Notes: generated by a model not told the origin, from the sequence alone. A DNA stretch of 64,000 bases from Bacteroidota bacterium (GCA_020056225.1 JAGVIE010000002.1:32846-96845); one strand, 5' to 3'; positions 53,802-63,366 are shown, counted from the first letter of the stretch. Translations and numbers: made by a program.

Positions 53802-56783
53802 TCATCTACCGGGTTTTAATATTATTCCTTTGTTCTTATGTCCGTTTATCTTCACCGTGATTGGAGCTTCAAAATGCAAATGCCGCGTAAATTGCAGTTC
53901 TTCTACGGCTTGTTGCTCTCTTAACCAATTCCAATCAATAAAACCCATCTGAATAAACGAATTTACTGTAAAATATCCAATTCTGAACGAAGTAATATTC
54001 TGGAAGAAATGCGATCCCTGAGAAGGTGTAACATTGATATCCTGGAAACACGCTTCAACAATTGTTGCCGCCCCGGCTATTTGATCCCACGTTACCGGGA
54101 TTCCAAGCCATGGGTCCAGACTTCCCCAACGTCCAACACCGAGTAATAAATATGGTTTTTCCTGTGCAACCAATTTTGCATTGAGCTGGCTGACCTCGAA
54201 TGCAGTATCAGCGCTTTTTGAGCGGTCGAATTTTTCTATATCGATGACAATAATATCGTGTATATTTTTCGCAGTTCCGTTACCCAACACCATCGAACTT
54301 TGGCAGATGATATCCTTCTGATCGACATCATCAACAACAAGTTCTTCCAACTCACGGCTTAGAACCATAGGGCGGATTTGCAGCATGGCGAATTCCTTCG
54401 GCTTCGCAGGCGGTATATCCATGTTTGCGGCAAATTCAATTTCTACTTGTGTTCCCATTCCCCATGTTCCCATCCTGAGCATTACTTCCAATATTTCAGG
54501 CAACGGATAGATTTTATGTTTGAGGATCGGCGCGAACGTTACTACTCTCTTCCCGCTTCGCGATATTCCATCATAGACAGTATCGTTCTCCGCAGAATAA
54601 GTAGACCCGACATAAAATAAGGTTTGATCTTCTTCAGCTTTGCTCATATCGGATTTTTCAACAAACTTTTCCGGCGTAATATGCCCGTCATCTGCGAGAC
54701 CGTACTCAAGGTTCAGCGCATAAAAGTCCTGCTGTGCATTTTTGAGAGTTTCGTTTGTAGTAAAAAATTGCATGAGATGGCGGGGATATTTCGAACAAAA
54801 ACGCACTGTGTTGCCGCCATCGACAACGGTCTTGCCTAATCCGAGAGCAACAAGAACAATTCCATCTGTTGACGCCTGTGGCGGGACAGGATAAAAATTA
54901 TACGATTTAGCAACGCCTGAAAAGTCAGGATAAAATCTTCCGTGATGTTCGGCTCCGACCATTCGCTGTATGATGACCGCCATTTTCTCTTCCTCGAGGC
55001 GGTAAGCAGTTGCCTTCATATAATCTTTGACCTTGTTTGAAAACGTTGATGCGAAGACCAATTTGATACTCTGTAGCAATTCACGAAGCCTTATCGAATC
55101 GTCGGGATTATTGTTCGGAATCATGAATGTCTGATAGACGCCGGCGAACGGCTGATACTGTGAGTCTTCCAGCAGGCTCGATGAACGCACCGCAAGCGGT
55201 TCATGAATGATATCCAAAAACTGGACAAGTTTTGCTATAACATCCTCGGGGAATTTCAATGCGCCAAGAAATTTTTTCTTAACTTCATCATCATTTATCT
55301 CATGAAGTGCGAAATTCTCAAGATCATTTTCCTGCATGAACCAATCGAAAACATCCGTGGCGATAACTACGGCAGATGGCACCGATATTTCAACATCCTT
55401 GAACTTATCTCTTAAATTATAGTTGCTGATGAGCGAGTTGATAAAACCAAGGCCGCGCGCTTTCCCTCCCAGCGAACCGCCGCCAATTCTGGCAAAACTA
55501 TTTTTCGGATCGAAAGTTTCAGGGTTAAACTCTGTTATGATTCCGCGCTGTTGAAGTTCACGGTATAATCTGAGTGAACTGAGTAATTCCTGCCGTAAAT
55601 CCTCAATTGAAACGAAATCGGTTACCTTTCTGGGACGAAGCCGATGCGCTAGCCAGAATTCAGTTCTCGCTTTCAGCCAAACAGAAAAATGATTTCGTTC
55701 GGCATGGTATAAAATGCTCTCTTCGGGTACGATCTGCAACTGCTCTTCAAGCGTTTTGAGATCATTTGCGCGTCCGACCTGTCTGCCATCCGGAACTCTA
55801 AATACAAAATCACCAAAGCCGAAGTTGCTCATCATGAACTTCCGCAATCTGCTGAGAAGGCGCGGAGATCCCTTCAGTAAAAAGAATGCGCCAATCTGTT
55901 TGGCTTTTTCTTCAATTTCCGCATTACTTGTTTGAAGAACTATGGGAATATCGGCGTGTTTGTTTTTGACATTCTTTGCAAATGTAAATCCCGCCTCTGG
56001 ATCCCGTTCACCATCGCGCATGAACGATACATCGGAAATAATTCCCAAAACAAAATCCTGGTATTTTTCAAAATAATACCATGCTTCTTCATAGGTTGTG
56101 CAAAGTAATATTTTGGGTCTTGCTCTCATACGTAAGAGCCGGTGAGATACGTTCACTCCTTCTAAGATTAAACGCTTGGATTGATTATGGATTTCAGTGT
56201 AGATTAGCGGAAGGTAAGATGAATAAAATTTTATGTTGTCTTCAACAAGAATGATGGATTGCACGCCGACACTCAGCGTATCATTTTCAACATTCAGCCT
56301 GTCTTCAAGATATTTTATTATGCCGATCAGCAAACGATAATCACCTTGCCAGATGAATATTTTTTCGAAAACCGATGTATCATAATTTTCGATCAGCTCC
56401 TTCATTTCGTTATTATCGTATGCGAGAACGACTATAGGTGTCTTCAAGCCGGCTTCACGAACTGCTTTCGCGAATTTCGTTACGTGCATATCCTCGATGT
56501 GAAGCGTGGTGATGATAAGATCGAAGTGTTCTTCCACTGCTGCAAGCTCTATTGCTTCAATTCCGCTGGTAACGTGAGTGATCTCTGGCGGGTGACTTAG
56601 ATTAAGCACCTGAAATTCCTGCCGGATAAGCTCATACAATCGACCGTCCTCCTCGAAAAGATAACTATCATACAGACTGGAAACGAGAAGGATATCCCGG
56701 ATTTTAAAACGCATCAATTTCTGGAAGGTCTTGATGCGGCTTCCGTAAACATCTTCTATCTTCAGGTGATCGATTTTAGTCAT
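53802..56783 (-). CDS. Two receiver-like domains fused to a PPDK-type ATP-grasp, copy 2
   Basis: 993 residues, the same layout as the copy at 48545-51556 and clearly homologous along its whole length. The first receiver again lacks the acceptor Asp (LIITTLHIEDM). The second keeps acidic residues and acceptor (IILVEDNIKFYSS, IISDVSFMRDGERDP) and a Lys (LLKGSP). The ATP-grasp region shows ARIGGGSLGGKARGLGFINS, AVRSSSLLEDSQYQPFAGVY and VALGLGKTVVDGGNTVRFC. It ends SQGSHFFQNITSFRIGYFTVN. It lies between GDH-2 and GDH-3. The gap to the GDH-3 gene is 168 bases, so separate promoters are possible. Confidence 0.7.
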   Translation of the reverse strand: MTKIDHLKIEDVYGSRIKTFQKLMRFKIRDILLVSSLYDSYLFEEDGRLYELIRQEFQVLNLSHPPEITHVTSGIEAIELAAVEEHFDLIITTLHIEDMHVTKFAKAVREAGLKTPIVVLAYDNNEMKELIENYDTSVFEKIFIWQGDYRLLIGIIKYLEDRLNVENDTLSVGVQSIILVEDNIKFYSSYLPLIYTEIHNQSKRLILEGVNVSHRLLRMRARPKILLCTTYEEAWYYFEKYQDFVLGIISDVSFMRDGERDPEAGFTFAKNVKNKHADIPIVLQTSNAEIEEKAKQIGAFFLLKGSPRLLSRLRKFMMSNFGFGDFVFRVPDGRQVGRANDLKTLEEQLQIVPEESILYHAERNHFSVWLKARTEFWLAHRLRPRKVTDFVSIEDLRQELLSSLRLYRELQQRGIITEFNPETFDPKNSFARIGGGSLGGKARGLGFINSLISNYNLRDKFKDVEISVPSAVVIATDVFDWFMQENDLENFALHEINDDEVKKKFLGALKFPEDVIAKLVQFLDIIHEPLAVRSSSLLEDSQYQPFAGVYQTFMIPNNNPDDSIRLRELLQSIKLVFASTFSNKVKDYMKATAYRLEEEKMAVIIQRMVGAEHHGRFYPDFSGVAKSYNFYPVPPQASTDGIVLVALGLGKTVVDGGNTVRFCSKYPRHLMQFFTTNETLKNAQQDFYALNLEYGLADDGHITPEKFVEKSDMSKAEEDQTLFYVGSTYSAENDTVYDGISRSGKRVVTFAPILKHKIYPLPEILEVMLRMGTWGMGTQVEIEFAANMDIPPAKPKEFAMLQIRPMVLSRELEELVVDDVDQKDIICQSSMVLGNGTAKNIHDIIVIDIEKFDRSKSADTAFEVSQLNAKLVAQEKPYLLLGVGRWGSLDPWLGIPVTWDQIAGAATIVEACFQDINVTPSQGSHFFQNITSFRIGYFTVNSFIQMGFIDWNWLREQQAVEELQFTRHLHFEAPITVKINGHKNKGIILKPGR

Positions 56784-56870
56784 TGATTGACAGGCAGTAT
56801 AGCAAAAACTTGAATTGTTATTAGATAATAATCAAACTTTTATTCATGTTGAATTGAATCGAAAAACAAA

Positions 56871-56917
56871 AGGCGCATCTCTGAACGATAAATATTCTAT
56901 ACGAAAGAAATACGCCT
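56871..56917 (-). terminator. Terminator of GDH-3
   Basis: On the minus strand AGGCGTATTTCT (56917-56906) pairs with AGAGATGCGCCT (56882-56871) when G-U pairs are allowed, giving a 12-bp stem, and is followed by TTTTGTTTTT. It lies 34 bases beyond the stop at 56952. Confidence 0.7.
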
Positions 56918-56951
56918 ACTATTAAAAAACGATTTATCACAGTATTGAAAC

Positions 56952-58292
56952 TTATACTAACCCTTGATCCATCATGGCATCGGCAACTTTCAGGAATCCG
57001 GCAATATTGGCGCCGTTCACATAGTTGCCCGGAGTACAGTATTTCTCAGCTTTATCAAGACATGCTTCGTGTATCTTCGTCATGATCTGATGAAGACGAT
57101 TATCAACTTCTTCTTTGGGCCACGGCAACCGCATACTATTCTGGCTCATCTCCAGTCCTGATGTTGCTACACCGCCGGCATTGGATGCTTTCCCTGGAGC
57201 ATAGAGAATCTTTGCCTCGTGGAACACTTTGACACCCGGAATAGTCGTCGGCATGTTTGCACCTTCGCATACGCAGATACAGCCGTTCTTCACAAGTTCT
57301 TTCGCGTCGTTTTCATCTAACTCGTTTTGAGTTGCGCACGGCAAGGCGACATCTGCTTTCACTCCCCATGCTCTCTTGCCGAGGTAGAACGGGACTTTGA
57401 ATTTATCCGCGTAGAGTTTCACTTCATCTCGCGCGCTTGCCCGCATCTCCAACATAAAATCGATTTTCTCTCCTTTTATTCCGTCCTTATCATGGATGAA
57501 TCCATCAGGACCGGAAAGAGTAACAACTTTTCCGCCAAGCTCCGAAATTTTGAGAGCCGCGCCCCATGCAACATTACCAAAGCCGGAGACTACAACCGTC
57601 TTGCCGTCAAAGGATTGGTTACGGGTTTTCAACATCTCCTGAGCAAAATAAACAGCGCCGAATCCTGTCGCTTCCGGACGTATAAGCGATCCGCCCCAAT
57701 TCAATCCTTTACCGGTTAACACACCGGTGAATTCTTTTGTTAGTCGTTTAAACTGACCGTATAAAAAACCAATCTCGCGTCCGCCAACACCAATATCGCC
57801 GGCAGGTACATCGATATCCGCACCGATGTGTCGATACAACTCAGTCATGAAACTCTGACAGAAGCGCATAACCTCAAGATCGCTTTTTCCTTTTGGATCG
57901 AAATCGGAGCCGCCCTTACCGCCGCCCATAGGCAACGATGTAAGACTGTTTTTAAAAACTTGTTCGAAAGCAAGAAATTTTAATATGCTAAGTGTAACCG
58001 ACGGGTGAAAACGTAGGCCTCCTTTATATGGTCCTATCGCGCTATTCATCTGAATACGGAAACCTCTATTGATATGGAATTCACCACGATCATCCATCCA
58101 GGGAACTCTGAACATAACTACGCGTTCCGGTTCCACCATTCGTTCAATAATTTTTGCCGACCGATACTCAGGATGTTTTTGAAGAACAAGCTCAAGCGAC
58201 TCTAGTACTTCTTCTACCGCCTGATGGAATTCAACTTCACCTGCATTTTTTGCTTTCACTTGGGCAATCAAATTTTTTACATACTCTGACAT
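56952..58292 (-). CDS. gdhA: Glutamate dehydrogenase (GDH-3), hexameric type
   Basis: 446 residues, close to GDH-2 but with different coenzyme-loop residues (VVVSGFGNVAWGAALKISELG). Catalytic Lys in TSLPMGGGKGGSDFDPKGKSD; C-terminal VNGANIAGFLKVADAMMDQG is shared. It is the first of the tandem series, divergent from the ECF sigma gene. The 209-base gap upstream (58293-58501) contains no gene and must hold both promoters. Confidence 0.93.
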   Translation of the reverse strand: MSEYVKNLIAQVKAKNAGEVEFHQAVEEVLESLELVLQKHPEYRSAKIIERMVEPERVVMFRVPWMDDRGEFHINRGFRIQMNSAIGPYKGGLRFHPSVTLSILKFLAFEQVFKNSLTSLPMGGGKGGSDFDPKGKSDLEVMRFCQSFMTELYRHIGADIDVPAGDIGVGGREIGFLYGQFKRLTKEFTGVLTGKGLNWGGSLIRPEATGFGAVYFAQEMLKTRNQSFDGKTVVVSGFGNVAWGAALKISELGGKVVTLSGPDGFIHDKDGIKGEKIDFMLEMRASARDEVKLYADKFKVPFYLGKRAWGVKADVALPCATQNELDENDAKELVKNGCICVCEGANMPTTIPGVKVFHEAKILYAPGKASNAGGVATSGLEMSQNSMRLPWPKEEVDNRLHQIMTKIHEACLDKAEKYCTPGNYVNGANIAGFLKVADAMMDQGLV

Positions 58293-58567
58293 GTTTTCCT
58301 CATATAATCTATTATAATTAAAATGTTTTCCACGGAAGTTCTGTCGTCAATTGCTGGTCAGAACCTCCAAAATCTCTATAGAAAAAGTCAATTTTTATGC
58401 CAGATGAAAAACATTCCTTCTCATGGGAAAAGGGTGATTTTCTGTATCATATAAGTTAGATATCTCACTATTGATAAACCGGATGAAGCCGGATTTCACT
58501 AATGATAAACAAATTTCAGAGAAATTGTTATATTGTAAAAACAGATTTTTCTATTCTATCGTACAAG

Positions 58568-59182
58568 ATGAAACAGAAACTCACAACATACACTGAACCC
58601 GAACGAACGTTGCTGGAAAATGCACGCGAAGGCAACCACAAAGCATTTGCCGAGATCGTACGCCGTTATGAAAATCTTGTCTATAGTTTTGCATTCAAAG
58701 TTTGCCGGAATAAAGATAAAGCATCGGAGACTTTGCAGGATACATTCGTTAACGTTTACAGAAAACTTGATCAGTTTGACCACCGGTCCAAGTTCACTAC
58801 GTGGTTATACAGTATAGTCACTAATAATTGTCTGATGAAAAACCGCCGGACAAAATTAGCGGAAGCATCTGTATCCTTTACTGAAGTTCAATTACCTCAC
58901 GATGACTTTGAAGAACATTCGCATCATAATAAATCCATTCACGAATGGAAAAGCACTCCCCTTGACCGCGTAATGAATTCTGAATTAAAAGATTTGCTCG
59001 ACGGTTCGATCCAGAAACTACCGATGGATCATCGCGTCGTTTTTGTTCTTCGGGATATTGAGGGCAGATCAGCGGAAGAAACTGCAAAAATTTTAAAACT
59101 CACAGTTCCGGCTGTTAAATCCCGGCTACGCAGAGCGCGCGTGTTTCTTAGAGAACAACTCAATGAGTATATGACATCATGA
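58568..59182 (+). CDS. ECF-type RNA polymerase sigma factor
   Basis: From the ATG at 58568 the product has 204 residues; 22 upstream codons in frame are discounted. Region 2: GNHKAFAEIVRRYENLVYSFAFKV, then RKLDQFDHRSKFTTWLYSIVTN. Region 4: LDGSIQKLPMDHRVVFVLRD and EGRSAEETAKILKLTVPAVKSRLRRARVFL (helix-turn-helix). A 45-residue linker joins them. The downstream gene overlaps by four bases and encodes a zinc-finger anti-sigma-like partner, so this pair should form a regulated sigma/anti-sigma module. Confidence 0.9.
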   Translation: MKQKLTTYTEPERTLLENAREGNHKAFAEIVRRYENLVYSFAFKVCRNKDKASETLQDTFVNVYRKLDQFDHRSKFTTWLYSIVTNNCLMKNRRTKLAEASVSFTEVQLPHDDFEEHSHHNKSIHEWKSTPLDRVMNSELKDLLDGSIQKLPMDHRVVFVLRDIEGRSAEETAKILKLTVPAVKSRLRRARVFLREQLNEYMTS

Positions 59183-59415
59183 AAAAGAAAACCATTAGTT
59201 GTAAAAAAGTTTACACGCATATCTGCGATAACCTCGATAAAGATTTGAATTCCCCTGTGTGCCGTGAAATTAAACGTCATCTGGATAGCTGTCCGAATTG
59301 TGTAACATATTTAGACAGCTTGAAAAAAACTATCATCCTTTTCCGTGATTATCCAAACCCGAAAGCGCCAAAGAGTGTCCGTAGACGTATTTTTGCTAAA
59401 GTTCATTTCAAATAG
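59179..59415 (+). CDS. Zinc-finger anti-sigma-like protein
   Basis: 78 residues. CREIKRHLDSCPNCVTYL has the H-x3-C-x2-C zinc-binding anti-sigma (ZAS) signature, with an N-terminal extra Cys (ISCKKVYTHIC). There is no membrane helix, so it is a soluble anti-sigma factor, probably redox or metal responsive. Its ATG overlaps the sigma gene stop (59179-59182). Confidence 0.8.
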   Translation: MKKKTISCKKVYTHICDNLDKDLNSPVCREIKRHLDSCPNCVTYLDSLKKTIILFRDYPNPKAPKSVRRRIFAKVHFK

Positions 59416-59518
59416 GTGTTATTTTAAATGACAGCAACTGGGAATAGTTTGAATCATTCTAAAGTTTTGTGCATCATACCGATTGAAAACTGTTTAACAT
59501 AACAACAAGGATAATATT

Positions 59519-59740
59519 ATGACTAAAAATATGGGTTCGGCAGATAAGACTATCAGAATAATCCTTGCGTTACTATTCGGAATCCTGTACTTTACTGAAA
59601 CAGTAACCGGCACACCTGGATTTATTCTGCTCATCCTCGGCATCATTTTCCTGCTGACGAGCTTTGTCAGCTTTTGCCCGTTATACACACCGTTCAAGAG
59701 CTCGACGATCAAAGGAAGCAAATCAAAAGAAGCAAAATAA
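59519..59740 (+). CDS. DUF2892 membrane protein
   Basis: 73 residues with two helices (IRIILALLFGILYF and FILLILGIIFLLTSFVSF), and the DUF2892 features NMGSADKTIRI at the start and FCPLYTPF near the end. A family often linked to rhodanese or sulfur handling, with unknown function. A GGATAATATT leader precedes the ATG. It begins 104 bases after the anti-sigma gene. Confidence 0.85.
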   Translation: MTKNMGSADKTIRIILALLFGILYFTETVTGTPGFILLILGIIFLLTSFVSFCPLYTPFKSSTIKGSKSKEAK

Positions 59741-59762
59741 TTTTTAAAAGGAAATTAAGAAC

Positions 59763-60203
59763 ATGGCAACTAAAGAAGCAATCATCAAACAAGTACAGGG
59801 AATAACATTAGTGGCAAAATCGGAAACCAACCATTGGGTAGTTATGGATGGCAGCGATAAATTCGGCGGCAGTCTGGCTGGCTCAAGCCCGAAGGAACTT
59901 CTGATGTTCGCGCTCGGCGGCTGCACGGCAATGGATGTTATACCGATCCTCGCAAAACGAAAAGCGCCGGTTGAAAACCTGGAAATAAAAATTAGCGGTA
60001 ACGTTCGTGAAGAGCACCCGCAGATATTCACCGAACTTCATGTGGAATACATTTTCTACGGCAATGGAATCATTAAGGAAGATGTTGAGCGGGCGATTGA
60101 GCTATCCACAACAAAGTATTGCGCTGTATCGGCGATGCTGAGACCGGGTGTTAATATTACGCACTCGTATCGAATAGAACCTGTAGCTGATAAAGCAAAA
60201 TAG
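59763..60203 (+). CDS. OsmC-family protein
   Basis: 146 residues: GSSPKELLMFALGGCTAMDV, the EEHPQIFTELHVEYIF core strand and STTKYCAVSAMLRPGVNI. The two active-site Cys (in GGCTAMDV and KYCAVS) are retained, so it could reduce organic peroxides. It lies 22 bases after the DUF2892 gene, in the same cluster as the sigma factor. Confidence 0.9.
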   Translation: MATKEAIIKQVQGITLVAKSETNHWVVMDGSDKFGGSLAGSSPKELLMFALGGCTAMDVIPILAKRKAPVENLEIKISGNVREEHPQIFTELHVEYIFYGNGIIKEDVERAIELSTTKYCAVSAMLRPGVNITHSYRIEPVADKAK

Positions 60204-60227
60204 AATTGAAATAAAATAGGGACTAGA

Positions 60228-61592
60228 TTGAATACTGCGACAATTCTAATTGTTGATGACGAACAATCACAGCGATCTGTTCTTTCCGGTTATTTGCGCA
60301 AAAAAAAATATTTGACATTCGAAGCATCATCTGCAGATGATGCAGTAAATCAAATCAAAAAGAAATCGATAGACATCGTTCTTACCGATCTCAAAATGCC
60401 AGGCAAATCCGGCTATGACCTCTTAAAAGAGATCAATTCATTTTCTCCGGAAACTACGGTTGTGATAATGACCGCCTTCGGTACCATAGAAGATGCAGTT
60501 CGTGCAATGCGTGATGGCGCATACGATTACCTCACAAAACCAATCGACCTGGAAGAATTAGATTTACTCATCAATCGCATTGTTGAGCGACATCGCCTGC
60601 TTTCAGAGAATCGCCTGTTGAAAGAACAACTGTCCGAGCGATTTTCTTTCTCAACAATTATTTCACAATCGCCGGAAATGGAAAGAGTTCTGAATACTAC
60701 CGGGCGCGTCGCTAACAGCAAAGCTTCGATACTCATCCGTGGTGAAAGCGGAACCGGTAAAGAACTCATCGCAAAGGCGATCCATTATAACAGCCCGCGT
60801 AAAGAAAAACCTTTTATTGCCGTTAACTGTGCCGCTCTGAACGAAAATCTTTTCGAGAGTGAACTTTTCGGTCATGAAAAAGGCGCATTCACCGGCGCAG
60901 ATAAGCAACGCCGAGGCCGATTCGAAATGGCTGATGGTGGAACACTCTTCCTCGATGAAATCGGAGATGTCCCTCTATCAATACAAGTTAAATTATTGCG
61001 TGTGTTACAAGAGCAACAATTTGAACGTGTCGGGGGTATAGAAACAATACAGGTGGACGTGCGGTTGCTTGCCGCGACAAATAAAAATCTGGAACAAATG
61101 ATCAAGGACGGTACTTTCAGAGAAGATTTATTCTATCGTCTAAACGTGGTCACCATAGATATTCCTCCGCTTAGAGAGCGAAGGACAGACATTCCCATAT
61201 TGATAGAATACAACTTGAAGCGGTTCGGTGAGAATCAGAATAAAAAAAATCTCTCGTTCTCAAAAGAAGCGTGGGATATTCTAGTCCGCTATGATTTTCC
61301 CGGAAATATCCGTGAGTTGGAAAACATTGTTCAGCGTGCAGTTATACTCACACGCAGCGACAGTATAACAACGAACGAACTTCCGCAGGTTGTGAAGGAA
61401 TTCAAGCATGAGAATGAAATAAAATCCTCGCCGGCATCAGAATTCTTACCCGATCTGGTTGAAAAATTAGAGAAAGAATTAATATTTGAATCGTTACGAA
61501 CCTCAAATGGGAATCAATCTAAAGCCGCCGACAAGCTGGGGATCTCCGAACGAAATCTAAGGTACCGCCTAAAAAAATGGGGTGTGAAGTAA
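60228..61592 (+). CDS. NtrC-family sigma-54-dependent response regulator
   Basis: 454 residues: receiver (ILIVDDEQSQRS, DIVLTDLKMPGKSGY with acceptor Asp, and TKPIDLEELD with the Lys), AAA+ domain (RGESGTGKELIAKAIHY, the GAFTGA loop in EKGAFTGADKQRRG, GTLFLDEIGDV), and C-terminal Fis-type helix-turn-helix (NGNQSKAADKLGISERNLRY). All sigma-54 activator motifs are intact. No histidine kinase is adjacent. It begins 24 bases after osmC and probably belongs to the same transcript. Confidence 0.93.
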   Translation: MNTATILIVDDEQSQRSVLSGYLRKKKYLTFEASSADDAVNQIKKKSIDIVLTDLKMPGKSGYDLLKEINSFSPETTVVIMTAFGTIEDAVRAMRDGAYDYLTKPIDLEELDLLINRIVERHRLLSENRLLKEQLSERFSFSTIISQSPEMERVLNTTGRVANSKASILIRGESGTGKELIAKAIHYNSPRKEKPFIAVNCAALNENLFESELFGHEKGAFTGADKQRRGRFEMADGGTLFLDEIGDVPLSIQVKLLRVLQEQQFERVGGIETIQVDVRLLAATNKNLEQMIKDGTFREDLFYRLNVVTIDIPPLRERRTDIPILIEYNLKRFGENQNKKNLSFSKEAWDILVRYDFPGNIRELENIVQRAVILTRSDSITTNELPQVVKEFKHENEIKSSPASEFLPDLVEKLEKELIFESLRTSNGNQSKAADKLGISERNLRYRLKKWGVK

Positions 61593-61637
61593 TATAATTT
61601 TGTGCGTTATTGGTATTTGAACGCTTGTTCTTACACG

Positions 61638-61659
61638 CTCTGAGTCGGAATGCTCAGAG
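61638..61659. repeat. Hairpin between converging genes
   Basis: CTCTGAG (61638-61644) and CTCAGAG (61653-61659) form a perfect 7-bp stem with an 8-base loop. It lies between the plus gene ending at 61592 and the minus gene ending at 61741. No T-run follows, so it may be a dispersed palindrome rather than a terminator. Confidence 0.5.
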
Positions 61660-61740
61660 CTTTAGTACCGAAAGAGAATTTTGGAGCGAGATTATTTTTG
61701 CTGAACTGTCCGTGTTGAGTGGCGGGTTAACTTGCGATAG

Positions 61741-62601
61741 TTATTTGAAAATTTCTCTTCTTGTTTTTTCAATTATACTTGAACTAACCCAATAAATATC
61801 ACTCTTCTGGTTTAAATCATTATATCGACTAAAAAAAATAAATTTCCCATCGGGAGATAATGAAGGACAAGTTTCATCATATTCAGAAGTATTAATTAAT
61901 TTTCCTAACTTTATAGGTTCTGTCCATTTATCAAGTCTGTCTCTGAATGTTATGTATATGTCACCTTTACCATTAAAAAGGATAAAACTTTCATCTTTTG
62001 AAACATAAGGATGTATGCCAAATGGTAATCCCACATTCTCTGTTTTCTTATATTGATTGTCAATAATTTGCGACCTGAAAATTTTAAACACCGCTAAATT
62101 GGTGTAATACATTGTATTATTATTTGTAAATGTCGCCCAAAAAACGGGAGTATCGTTAACAGGAGATTCTAATAATTTGGGGGCTGACCATTTTGTTTTT
62201 TCTTTTATTGAGAACCAAAGTCGAGAAGTATCTTTTACATCTGAAGCGAAATAAAGTTTTTGTCCGTTGGGAGTATAAAATGCTTCAAATTCCCAACTAC
62301 TATCACCTCTTAAATTAGCTGTTTCCGGAATCGACCAATGCCCATCGTCTAGTTTTTTCATTACCATTAATCCTTTTGCGGGCTTCTCAGCAGTAAAAAA
62401 CAGTTCATCATAATTTGGTGAGATGGATAAGCCGTATTCATACCTGTCGGGAATAGAAATTATCCCTTTTGCAAATATTTTTGGAATTGAATCGGGAGGA
62501 TTTCCGAATATAGTGCTATCAGAAATAGATACATTATTCTGGGCATGACCAATTAGTGTGCATACACACATAAGAAGAAATGAGCTAATTATTGTTTTCA
62601 T
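61741..62601 (-). CDS. Secreted PD40/TolB-type beta-propeller protein
   Basis: From the ATG at 62601 (MKTIISSFLLMCVCTLIGHA) it starts with a signal peptide; 12 upstream in-frame codons (from 62637) are less likely. It has several PD40-like motifs: YGLSISPNYDELFFTAEKPA, FEAFYTPNGQKLYFASD, FILFNGKGDIYITFRD and CPSLSPDGKFIFFSRYNDLN. It is probably periplasmic. It is flanked upstream by repeat DNA and runs against the NtrC gene. Confidence 0.75.
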   Translation of the reverse strand: MKTIISSFLLMCVCTLIGHAQNNVSISDSTIFGNPPDSIPKIFAKGIISIPDRYEYGLSISPNYDELFFTAEKPAKGLMVMKKLDDGHWSIPETANLRGDSSWEFEAFYTPNGQKLYFASDVKDTSRLWFSIKEKTKWSAPKLLESPVNDTPVFWATFTNNNTMYYTNLAVFKIFRSQIIDNQYKKTENVGLPFGIHPYVSKDESFILFNGKGDIYITFRDRLDKWTEPIKLGKLINTSEYDETCPSLSPDGKFIFFSRYNDLNQKSDIYWVSSSIIEKTRREIFK

Positions 62602-62646
62602 ATAATACTTTCTATTTTTAATTTTTGCTGTTCGCATTAAGCGCTT

Positions 62647-62919
62647 GTCTAAAAAGTTGGTTTATGGTGGTAGCTGCAATCTTTGCCGAAGGCATCGAGA
62701 CTGTGTAAAAACCTTTGAATGTCATTTCGAAGGATCCCGCACAAAGAGCGGGAGACTGAGAAATCTAATCAAGATCAAAGATTTCTCTCCCGACTTCGTC
62801 GGAATCGAAATGACAAAAACACTTTTTACACAAACTCCATCCCATTGGGACAGGTTGCGTTAGTTCAATGTTTTCGCAGACATAAAGTCTGCGGCTACCC
62901 GGAAATTTTCTTTTTAGTC
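62647..62919. repeat. Nested dispersed repeats, including copy B of the 20.35-kb element
   Basis: The outer ends are GTCTAAAAAG (62647-62656) and CTTTTTAGTC (62910-62919), the same terminal family as the 14.0-kb element. Within it lies GTGTAAAAAC (62703) to TTTTTACAC, the copy of the 20350-20437 repeat at 62721-62818, and a CGCAGAC-ataaa-GTCTGCG hairpin (62875-62893). The gap 62638-62928 holds nothing else. Several mobile palindromes have landed in or next to one another. Confidence 0.7.
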
Positions 62920-62928
62920 AGCCCCTGT

Positions 62929-63366
62929 TTATTTATTATTTAAAAAAACCTTAAGACGGTTATTGATGAAATAGTCCCAGCCAGCAATACAGCTCTCTCT
63001 TTTGAATTCAGGAATATCCTCTGGAAAATCTTCCAGAACATCGACCGTGAGCCGTAATTTTGTAAGGTTATTTTGTTTGAATAATTCAAAATTAGCTGTT
63101 GATTTGCCGGGATAATCTTTAAATACCCAGCTATACTTTATCATTTTCAATGGCTGAACTTCTGTCACTTTCCACTGATGCAGGAAATTTCTATCATTAC
63201 TTTGAACGTTGAATTGAGTCTCAAATCCGACTTCAGGTTTAAATGCAGGAATGTTTTCAAAATACCATTGGCGCATTTGACCAATTTCAGTAATGGAATT
63301 CCAAACAGATTCAATAGATGAATTGAAGAGTTGTTCTACAATAATTGGTTCGTCGGTTGTTTTCAT
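62929..63366 (-). CDS. AHSA1/SRPBCC-fold protein
   Basis: 145 residues of the START-like fold: EPIIVEQLFNSSIESVWNSI, MRQWYFENIPAF, LHQWKVTEVQPLKMIKYSW and ESCIAGWDYFINNRLK at the end. Such proteins bind hydrophobic ligands or act as Hsp90-type activators or stress factors. It is a single gene between repeat DNA and an attC-like remnant. Confidence 0.85.
   Translation of the reverse strand: MKTTDEPIIVEQLFNSSIESVWNSITEIGQMRQWYFENIPAFKPEVGFETQFNVQSNDRNFLHQWKVTEVQPLKMIKYSWVFKDYPGKSTANFELFKQNNLTKLRLTVDVLEDFPEDIPEFKRESCIAGWDYFINNRLKVFLNNK

Noticed and set aside
61610-61795. 61-codon plus-strand frame after the NtrC gene
   Set aside because: It spans the hairpin at 61638 and the antisense end of the PD40 gene, with no ribosome site.
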